Shown here in pieces: positions 58,245-64,000 of a DNA stretch of 64,000 bases; position 1 is the stretch's first letter; the number at the start of each line of letters is the position of its first letter. The stretch spans positions 1,054,001 to 1,118,000 of the forward strand of contig NZ_FQWW01000001.1 of the NCBI RefSeq assembly GCF_900129795.1, written 5' to 3'. The notes beneath the pieces were generated by a model. It was not told the DNA's origin. It did no database searches and saw nothing but the letters and a program-made list of their open reading frames with translations. This DNA comes from Flavobacterium sp. CF108 (GTDB lineage Bacteria > Bacteroidota > Bacteroidia > Flavobacteriales > Flavobacteriaceae). The position numbers and the translations under genes are program-made.

Positions 58245-58694
58245 ATGCAAAAAAACGCATTAAATATTTTACTGGCGGATGATGACGAGGATGATCGTCT
58301 TTTTTTTAAGGATGCTTTTGAAGAAATCAAGATACAAACAAACGTAGAATTTGTTCATGATGGAATGCAGTTAATGGAGCATTTAATGGACTTAGATAAC
58401 AAAATCCCGGATATTTTGTTTCTGGATTTAAATATGCCAAAAAAAACTGGTAAAGAGTGTTTGATTGAAATTAAAAAAACAGAGCATCTTAAAAATATAA
58501 TTATTGCAATCTATTCTACTTCATCTTCAGAAGAGGATATAGAAGATACTTTTATTCAGGGTGCCAATATTTATATCAAAAAGCCAAGCGATTTTAATAC
58601 GCTGAAAAAAATAATTAATGAAGTCGTGACCGTAAACTGGCACTATCATACCTCTGGGTTAAATCGTGATAATTTCTTGCTGCGACTAAAATAA
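58245..58694 (+). CDS. stand-alone response regulator (Rcp1/CheY-like)
   Basis: Protein of 149 aa consisting only of a receiver domain: ILLADDDEDDRLFFKDAFEE (acidic pocket), FLDLNMPKKTGKE with phospho-acceptor Asp61, a Ser/Thr switch in IYSTSSSEED and Lys in IKKPSDF. No output domain, so it works by protein contacts. It lies 10 bp before a histidine kinase and is likely its partner, as in phytochrome-type Rcp1 pairs. Confidence 0.9.
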   Translation: MQKNALNILLADDDEDDRLFFKDAFEEIKIQTNVEFVHDGMQLMEHLMDLDNKIPDILFLDLNMPKKTGKECLIEIKKTEHLKNIIIAIYSTSSSEEDIEDTFIQGANIYIKKPSDFNTLKKIINEVVTVNWHYHTSGLNRDNFLLRLK

Positions 58695-58704
58695 AAGTAT
58701 ACCA

Positions 58705-60486
58705 ATGAAATGGATACCAAATTTTAATTCTTCAAACTCTTTGAGAGTTATTTTTGTAATCGCAGTTTTCATTCTGTTATTTCTTTCTTCTATTGCTTAT
58801 AAGCATAATCAAGACTTGAACGAATCGAGTAAAGTGGTTATGCATACCTACGAAATAAACATTCAGCTAGAAAGATTAATGTCGGCAATTAAGGACGCCG
58901 AAACCGGCCAGAGAGGTTATATTATTACCCGTAATGCCCGTTTTTTAACGCCTTATATTTATTCGCGGGACAAGGTAAACACTTCATTTATTACTTTAAA
59001 AAAATTAACTGCTGATAATCCCGTTCAGCAGGCAAATCTTCGAAGGTTATTTAAACTCATTATTCAGCGTTTTGTTTCTTTCGAAAATTGTTTAAAATAC
59101 AGCGATCCCAAAACATATGATAAACGAAGACTCGACAATTATATGTTTGGAGGGCGAATCCTGATGGAAAACATTCGTTTTAAAGTTGACGAAATGAACG
59201 ACATCGAGAAAACGTATTTAAAAAACAGACTTAAAATTTATGATGACGAAATTTCTTTAAGTCCACTTTTTTCTATTTCTCTTTTTTTAACGGCTTTGTT
59301 TTTCATTCTTTTAGCTTTCAGACAAATCAGCAAAGATTTCCAGCGCTTAAAAGTTTTCAATAAAAGACTTTTAATCTCAAACGGATTAATTGCAGAGTCT
59401 GAAACTATTGGGAAATTCAGTACCTGGCAATGGGATTTAGATGCAAATAAAATCGATTATTCTGATAATCAATATCGTTTATTGGGCTATGATCCGGGCT
59501 CATTTGTACCTGTAAAAGAGACTTTTTTAGATTTTGTACATCCTGATGACAAAGAAAATGTTTCGAATTCTATTGAAGGAATTATAAAAAACAGACAACT
59601 CCCTTTTGTGTATTATAAAGTTCTGCTTCCGAGCCACGAAGTGAGATATTTTAAATCGACAGGAAAATTATTGACGGACCAGCAGGGAAGTAAAATTTTA
59701 CTGGGAATTAATTTTGATATTACCGATGAGCATTTGCTAAATATTGAATTGCAGGAACGTAATAAAGAATTGGAAAAAAGTAATAAGGAACTTGCCTCTT
59801 TCAACCACGTTGCGAGCCACGATTTACAGGAACCGCTGCGAAAAATCCAGACTTTTATTTCGAGGGTTTCTGATGCAGACAAAGCGGCTATGTCCCAAAG
59901 TGCAAGAGATTATATTGATAAAATTGAAGTTTCGGCAAAAAGAATGCGTGTTTTAATTGATGATTTGCTTTTATTTTCGAGAACCAATACGACTAAGAAA
60001 GAATTTATAAAAACAAACTTAGAGGAATTACTTGAAAACGCCGAATCTGAATTAACAGAAGTTATTGATGAAAAAAGCGCTGTTATTGTTTCAAATAAAC
60101 TTCCTAAGCTTGCCGTAATTCCGTATCAAATTGAGCAGCTTTTTATCAACCTGATTGGAAATTCTTTAAAATACAGCAAACCAAATGTTATACCTTCTAT
60201 AACTATTGAAAGTACTAAAGTCAATTCTGAAGATTATCCGAAACTGGATCAAAATATTAAAAAATTCCACAAAATAACTTTTACGGATAACGGAATGGGA
60301 TTTGATCCTCAGTTTAAAGAAACGATCTTTATTTTGTTTCAGCGTTTACATTCAAAAACAGATTATCCCGGAACCGGAATTGGTTTGGCGATTTGTAAGA
60401 AAATTGTAGAGAACCATAAAGGATTTATTATGGCCGACAGCGAGCCGGATAAAGGTTCTGTTTTCACCATATTTCTTCCTGACTAA
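58705..60486 (+). CDS. sensor histidine kinase (CHASE3-PAS-HisKA-HATPase)
   Basis: Inner-membrane kinase of 593 aa. TM1 at about 13-32, a periplasmic CHASE3-like domain with RLMSAIKDAETGQRGYIITR, TM2 at about 188-206, a PAS_3 domain (STWQWDLDANKIDYSDNQYR, KETFLDFVHPDDKENV), then HisKA with FNHVASHDLQEPLRKIQTF (His372) and a complete HATPase with N, G1 and G2 boxes (IGNSLKYSKPN, DNGMGFDP, GTGIGLAICKK). It probably phosphorylates the adjacent receiver. The stimulus is unknown. A terminator follows. Confidence 0.92.
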   Translation: MKWIPNFNSSNSLRVIFVIAVFILLFLSSIAYKHNQDLNESSKVVMHTYEINIQLERLMSAIKDAETGQRGYIITRNARFLTPYIYSRDKVNTSFITLKKLTADNPVQQANLRRLFKLIIQRFVSFENCLKYSDPKTYDKRRLDNYMFGGRILMENIRFKVDEMNDIEKTYLKNRLKIYDDEISLSPLFSISLFLTALFFILLAFRQISKDFQRLKVFNKRLLISNGLIAESETIGKFSTWQWDLDANKIDYSDNQYRLLGYDPGSFVPVKETFLDFVHPDDKENVSNSIEGIIKNRQLPFVYYKVLLPSHEVRYFKSTGKLLTDQQGSKILLGINFDITDEHLLNIELQERNKELEKSNKELASFNHVASHDLQEPLRKIQTFISRVSDADKAAMSQSARDYIDKIEVSAKRMRVLIDDLLLFSRTNTTKKEFIKTNLEELLENAESELTEVIDEKSAVIVSNKLPKLAVIPYQIEQLFINLIGNSLKYSKPNVIPSITIESTKVNSEDYPKLDQNIKKFHKITFTDNGMGFDPQFKETIFILFQRLHSKTDYPGTGIGLAICKKIVENHKGFIMADSEPDKGSVFTIFLPD

Positions 60487-60516
60487 ATTCGTCAGCACCC
60501 TAAAACACTACATTTT

Positions 60517-60563
60517 AAACGTTATATAAATTCTTTATGGGAATTATATAACGTTTCTTTTTT
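60517..60563 (+). terminator. Rho-independent terminator
   Basis: AAACGTTATATAA / TTATATAACGTTT stem followed by a T run, downstream of the kinase. Confidence 0.85.
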
Positions 60564-60627
60564 ATGCTGTAAAGCAAAACGCTGTATTCATTAGCATCTT
60601 TGTAATGTAATACTTTAAGAAGTAATA

Positions 60628-61197
60628 ATGAAAAAAATCCCAGTACTAAAAGCCGTTTTTTTTAAGGTACTAATTTTATTAATTATAATTTGTGTTTCAT
60701 CATGCAAAAAAAATAATTCGATAGAAAATACATTTAAAAAAAATGAAGCTTTTACAAAAAACGAGGAGGAAGAAACAACAGCCTTTTTTTTTATAGAAGC
60801 GGCCAATGTTGGAAAAACAATTATTTCTAAAAGTCAAATTGCACAACAAAAAAGTTCAGACAATTCAATAGTGATTTTAGGTAAAAATATCGAAAGACAT
60901 CAAAATCGACTGCTGCAGGAAATAACAGAATTAGCAAATAAAAAGCTGATTATAATTTCTGAAATAAATGCAACACACAGAAGAGATACTTATGAATTGA
61001 TTACTGCAAATCCTAAGGATTTCAACAAAGTTTATTTAAATTCTATGAAAGAATGCCTGGAACAGCAAATTAAGTTGTTAGAAACCGTTTCGAAAGAAAC
61101 TAACGATAAAATAATTTTAAAATTAGTATTAAAGTATTTGCCTGAACAATTTGATCTCTTAAGGGAAACCGAAAGAATCAGTAATGTAAAAAATTAA
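60628..61197 (+). CDS. DUF4142-like lipoprotein
   Basis: Protein of 189 aa with a lipoprotein signal (LILLIIICVSSC) and a mostly helical body resembling DUF4142/ferritin-like periplasmic proteins: FFIEAANVGKTIISKSQIAQ, then IVILGKNIERHQNRLLQEIT with a His in the expected place. The family is widespread and uncharacterised. The leader carries ATCTTTGTAATGTAATACTT, the same motif as in front of the candidate small RNAs. It starts a second block of the stress cluster. Confidence 0.75.
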   Translation: MKKIPVLKAVFFKVLILLIIICVSSCKKNNSIENTFKKNEAFTKNEEEETTAFFFIEAANVGKTIISKSQIAQQKSSDNSIVILGKNIERHQNRLLQEITELANKKLIIISEINATHRRDTYELITANPKDFNKVYLNSMKECLEQQIKLLETVSKETNDKIILKLVLKYLPEQFDLLRETERISNVKN

Positions 61198-61245
61198 AAA
61201 AGAGAATTATTTAAAAGCCCGGATTACTAACTAAATTATTTTATT

Positions 61246-61893
61246 ATGAAAATGCAAACCAATTTTTTATGCACCTTAACCCTTTTTATTTCAGCTTCAT
61301 TTGGAATGCTGCACGCTCAGGACAATAATGTAAACACCGAGTTTGGTGTAAAAGGAGGATTCAATATGTCTAACCTTTACAATAGTGGAGAGGATGTAGA
61401 TGACAACAATATTTTATACGGTTTTAATGCCGGTGTTTATGCCACATTACCCGTTTCAGATTTTGTAGCCATTCAGCCGGAGATCTTATTTACAACAAAA
61501 GGCGCCGAATTAGAATATAACAATGCTTTGATAAGCGGAGATGCGAAATTCAGATTAAACTATATCGAAGTTCCTTTATTAGTGCGAGTAAATATTACTA
61601 AAAACTTTAATGTTCATGCCGGTGGTTATGCATCATATTTGGTAAGTTCTAAATTTACAGGAAGCGGAGATATTGTTTTTGATCAGGAAATCGATACAGA
61701 CGATTTAAACAAATTTGACGCTGGTATTTCTGCAGGTCTTGGAGTAGATTTTAACCCTATAAGCATCGGATTACGTTACAATTACGGTCTTACAACTGTT
61801 GGAAAAGAAAGAACTGTTGCCGGAACAACGTATACGTTTCCAGACGCAAAAAACAGCAATTTAACCTTATACCTTTCGTATAAGTTAAATTAA
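61246..61893 (+). CDS. porin-like outer-membrane beta-barrel protein
   Basis: Protein of 215 aa with a Sec signal ending MLHAQ and a small beta barrel of the Bacteroidota OMP_b-brl/PorT-like type: GVKGGFNMSNLYNSGED, YGFNAGVYATLPVSDFVAI, QPEILFTTKGAELEYNN, LNYIEVPLLVRVNITKNFNV, ending LTLYLSYKLN with a terminal aromatic-rich strand. Role unknown, likely a structural or small-solute channel. Cotranscribed with the preceding lipoprotein is likely (48-bp gap). Confidence 0.85.
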   Translation: MKMQTNFLCTLTLFISASFGMLHAQDNNVNTEFGVKGGFNMSNLYNSGEDVDDNNILYGFNAGVYATLPVSDFVAIQPEILFTTKGAELEYNNALISGDAKFRLNYIEVPLLVRVNITKNFNVHAGGYASYLVSSKFTGSGDIVFDQEIDTDDLNKFDAGISAGLGVDFNPISIGLRYNYGLTTVGKERTVAGTTYTFPDAKNSNLTLYLSYKLN

Positions 61894-61926
61894 AATATTA
61901 ATTACTAACCCATTAAATAAAAAACC

Positions 61927-62079
61927 ATGTCAAAATTATTAGATACCATCGCAGTAATACTAGTTATTCTATGGGCTCTTGGTTTTTTTATATACAATTT
62001 GGGAAATATCATCCATGTTTTATTAGTATTCGCCATTATTGCAATTTTACTGAATCCTGTCAAAGGCCGGGAGGTTTAA
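61927..62079 (+). CDS. lmo0937-family small membrane protein
   Basis: A 50-aa protein with two membrane segments around TIAVILVILWALGFFIYNLG and VLLVFAIIAILLNP and a basic end VKGREV, matching the lmo0937 family (two helices, conserved W-G-F, HxLLV). It begins ATG after an A-rich leader and stops at TAA. Too short for usual gene finders, but its position between a porin-like gene and YtxH, within a row of envelope-stress genes, supports it. Confidence 0.8.
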   Translation: MSKLLDTIAVILVILWALGFFIYNLGNIIHVLLVFAIIAILLNPVKGREV

Positions 62080-62127
62080 AATTAATCAACATTAAATAAA
62101 TATATTAATCTATTAAAAATCAATATT

Positions 62128-62412
62128 ATGAAAGCATCTAGCACAATTTTAGGAATCGTAGGAGCTGCAGCTGCAGGAGCATTATTAGGAGTATTATTTG
62201 CACCGGATAAAGGTTCAAATACCAGAAAAAAAATCAAAGATAAATCGAGAGATTACGGAGATAATATCAAAACTAAATTTGATGGTATTGTAAGTTCAAT
62301 CACTTCAAACGGTAAAGACATCATCGAGGAAGGAAAAGCAAAATTCAACCAGGTAAAAGATGATTTCAATGCAGTTAAAGATGAAGCTAAAACTGTAAAA
62401 TCGAACTACTAA
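62128..62412 (+). CDS. YtxH-domain protein
   Basis: Protein of 94 aa. An N-terminal glycine-rich membrane segment (ILGIVGAAAAGALLGVLFAP) is followed by the YtxH signature DKGSNTRKKIKDKSRDYGDN and an amphipathic Lys/Glu-rich tail. YtxH proteins are stress-induced in Gram-positives and Bacteroidota; the role is unknown. Very likely in an operon with the following two genes. Confidence 0.88.
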   Translation: MKASSTILGIVGAAAAGALLGVLFAPDKGSNTRKKIKDKSRDYGDNIKTKFDGIVSSITSNGKDIIEEGKAKFNQVKDDFNAVKDEAKTVKSNY

Positions 62413-62449
62413 TACAAAGTGATTTTTTCAAACCATAAATACCAGCAAC

Positions 62450-62803
62450 ATGGAACCAAATGCAACAACAAACGAGGATTTAAATCTTTATGAAAAAGCT
62501 GAAAATTATACCAAAACGAGTTTAGAGTTATTAAAACTCAAAACAGTATGTTCAGTAGCCGATGGTGTTTCATCATTAGCATCAAAGATAGCAGTTGGCG
62601 TTGTTGTTGCATTTTTTACCTTGTTCCTTAATGTTGGTTTAAGTTTATGGATTGGGAAAGAACTTGGGGAATATTATTTCGGTTTTTTTATCATGGCACT
62701 TTTTTATTTAATTGTTGCCATTATACTGCACAAATCGCATCACAAGCTGATAAAAACCCCAATTGGTAACTCGATTATTTCGAGTATTTTAAAAGAGAAA
62801 TAA
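62450..62803 (+). CDS. phage-holin-like superfamily III membrane protein
   Basis: Protein of 117 aa with a charged N-terminal part (LYEKAENYTKTSLELLKLKT) and two hydrophobic segments (KIAVGVVVAFFTLFLNVGL and FFIMALFYLIVAIILHK), the layout of the 'phage holin family' (holin-X) proteins. Despite the name, the chromosomal members stand with YtxH in stress operons, as here, and no phage genes are near, so a holin role is unlikely. Confidence 0.78.
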   Translation: MEPNATTNEDLNLYEKAENYTKTSLELLKLKTVCSVADGVSSLASKIAVGVVVAFFTLFLNVGLSLWIGKELGEYYFGFFIMALFYLIVAIILHKSHHKLIKTPIGNSIISSILKEK

Positions 62804-62841
62804 AACTGATTTAAAACTATTAATAACTTAAAAAGACCATT

Positions 62842-63222
62842 ATGGAGCCTATTTACACTATTGATGAATTAAATCAGAGAATAAAACTATTAGAAGATCG
62901 TCAGGATACTGAATGGAGTGCTATTAAAGATCATATCGATGATATTAAAGAGAATTTAAAACCTATTAATCTCATTCGAAATACGGTCGAGGAAATCAAC
63001 GAAACTGTTGGTTTTAAAAGCCATCTGGCACAATCTGCCATCAGCATCGGAATTGGATATCTGGCCAAAAGATTTATTGTGGGCAAAGGCGATTCGATGT
63101 TTAAAGGAATTTTAGGCTCAATCGTTCAGCTTATCGTAACCAATTTGGTTTCAAAACCCAGCGAATCTTCACATGAAACTTCGGAAGAAGAATCATCACA
63201 ATACGAACCACCTAGAGAGTAA
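62842..63222 (+). CDS. conserved hypothetical protein of the YtxH/holin operon
   Basis: Protein of 126 aa starting MEPIYTIDELNQRIKLLEDR, with an N-terminal coiled-coil-like region, one short hydrophobic stretch (ISIGIGYLAKRF and GILGSIVQLIVTNLVS) and a Ser/Glu-rich tail. I do not recognise a named family. It is the third gene of the YtxH-holin-like row and probably a partner membrane-associated protein. Confidence 0.7.
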   Translation: MEPIYTIDELNQRIKLLEDRQDTEWSAIKDHIDDIKENLKPINLIRNTVEEINETVGFKSHLAQSAISIGIGYLAKRFIVGKGDSMFKGILGSIVQLIVTNLVSKPSESSHETSEEESSQYEPPRE

Positions 63223-63248
63223 TTTGTTAAACTTAAATTTTAAACATT

Positions 63249-63347
63249 ATGGAAAAGTTAAGCCACATAGTATTAAAAAACGGTGTATACATGTACTCTA
63301 ATCTATATAAATGTTTTGAATACACACGAGTATTTTTTGGTATCTAA
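63249..63347 (+). CDS. possible tiny open reading frame
   Basis: ATG to TAA encoding 32 aa (MEKLSHIVLKNGVYMYSNLY plus twelve more), with an A-rich leader and no homologue known to me. It could be a real short peptide or chance; the remaining gap to 63572 holds only AAGATTCTAAG-type repeats and a hairpin. Confidence 0.2.
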   Translation: MEKLSHIVLKNGVYMYSNLYKCFEYTRVFFGI

Positions 63348-63488
63348 CTCGTTTATACGTTTCTGCTATAACAAACGGTTAAAGGGTTAATACTTTTAAT
63401 ATATTTTTTAAGGTTCTGAGGTTCTAAGTTGCTAAGATTCTAAGATTTTTAGTGTCTTGGTCAAAACTTAAATAAAACTTCAAAACCA

Positions 63489-63528
63489 AAAAAGAGATTG
63501 TTCCACATATGTGAAACAATCTCTTTTT
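63489..63528. terminator. bidirectional terminator
   Basis: AAAAAGAGATTGTT(C)C / G(A)AACAATCTCTTTTT stem around CACATATGTG, between the plus-strand cluster and the minus-strand barrel gene. Confidence 0.85.
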
Positions 63529-63572
63529 CATTTTAAAAACTTAGAACCTTAGCATCTTAGTATCTTAGCCCC

Positions 63573-64000
63573 TTAGTTGTAATTTTGATAAATTGGCAAT
63601 TTCAATCCAACATACACATTTGCAGCTTTAGAATTGTTTGAAAACAAATTCGAAATCAAAGATCCTGAACCAATAAATAATGGGCCAGCTCTAAAACCAG
63701 TTCCTATCTGCGTTCCGCTATATTCCATATAAGTAATGGGAACATAAAAACTGAATTGTCTCGTTTCATATCGAGGTGTAAATGTAACCGAATTTGCAAT
63801 TGCAGTTCCGTTGATCTTTTTAGCATCGACTAAACTAAAATCGCTGCTTAAATTCAAATAGAATTTATTGTCGATATTCCAGTCAAAGTTGGTGTGTAAT
63901 GCTGTTGGTAAATTTGCTTTTACTCCTTTTCTGGATGAGATTTTGGTATAATAAGTATCAAAAAACTTAAAAACATCATCTGCATTGTCAATGTCATCCT
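63573..64000 (-). CDS. DUF5723-type outer-membrane barrel protein, N-terminus beyond the window
   Basis: The frame stays open through the right edge of the window, so the start lies outside. The visible 142 residues include TPRYETRQFSFYVPITYMEY, GTGFRAGPLFIGSGSLISNL and KLPIYQNYN before the stop. They closely match the barrel part of the OmpA-family protein at 54.4-56.6 kb (TPRYESRWFSFYVPVTYMEY and GLRTGVFFIGSGSILSNL), but this copy ends where that one enters its TSP3 repeats. It therefore lacks the calcium repeats and the OmpA domain. Probably a paralogous porin-like barrel. Confidence 0.8.
   Translation of the reverse strand, partial: DDIDNADDVFKFFDTYYTKISSRKGVKANLPTALHTNFDWNIDNKFYLNLSSDFSLVDAKKINGTAIANSVTFTPRYETRQFSFYVPITYMEYSGTQIGTGFRAGPLFIGSGSLISNLFSNNSKAANVYVGLKLPIYQNYN

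Noticed and set aside
62450..62803. Prophage holin
   Set aside because: No lysin, capsid or integrase genes nearby; the gene is part of the YtxH-type stress row.

Overview
This window looks like a chromosomal segment of a Flavobacterium (Bacteroidota), probably near the F. johnsoniae group. The evidence is low GC, a GldI-type gliding-motility peptidyl-prolyl isomerase, a protein with a type IX secretion (T9SS) C-terminal sorting domain, glutamine synthetase III beside an adjacent GSII-type enzyme, TAnnTTTG-type -7 promoter boxes, and intergenic regions packed with short palindromic repeats. No rRNA, tRNA, transposase, prophage or CRISPR array was seen.

Layout. 0-12 kb: ClC channel/exchanger, NrnA-like DHH phosphoesterase, gldI and two cyclophilin-FKBP fusion isomerases in one tight row, then DMT exporter, DoxX-like protein, aquaporin, GlsB-like protein, sterol-desaturase-like enzyme, a TIGR03643-like small protein and an M61 peptidase. 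12-17.3 kb (minus strand): hypothetical protein, GH92 alpha-mannosidase, GNAT acetyltransferase and a small conserved protein, separated by tandem repeat blocks. 17.4-23.8 kb: purM, glnN (GSIII) divergent from a GSII glutamine synthetase, and a TerC protein. 24-28 kb: T9SS cargo protein, lipoprotein, secreted esterase and an 800-bp repeat field.

28.2-33.1 kb is the most distinctive part. A minus-strand AraC-type regulator is followed by four small secreted paralogues. The first three share an almost identical upstream element at a constant distance from a TTG-N23-TAnTTTTA promoter, and a further copy of the element lies beside the regulator's own promoter. A five-copy 155-bp palindromic tandem array sits between the first and second paralogue. 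33.2-39.4 kb is accessory: esterase-like protein, XRE regulator, a hypothetical gene, then a BcgI-like restriction-modification pair (nuclease-methylase fusion plus specificity subunit, the latter frameshifted at an A7 tract) and a HEPN-domain gene.

39.5-56.6 kb: IcmF (fused isobutyryl-CoA mutase), L,D-transpeptidase, SGNH hydrolase lipoprotein, Coa1-like protein, DUF4197 lipoprotein, PurU, KatG, a duplicated short element with a terminator hairpin (candidate small RNA), a BtuF-like metal-receptor protein, PyrF and an OmpA-family outer-membrane protein. 56.7-63.3 kb is a plus-strand stress and envelope cluster: Dps, CsbD, AraC-like regulator, stand-alone response regulator, CHASE3/PAS histidine kinase, DUF4142-like lipoprotein, porin-like barrel, lmo0937-like small membrane protein, YtxH, holin-like protein and a companion protein. 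The window ends inside a minus-strand paralogue of the OmpA-family barrel. Where a computed reading frame began at an unlikely GTG/TTG, starts were moved to the first sensible ATG; each case is noted.
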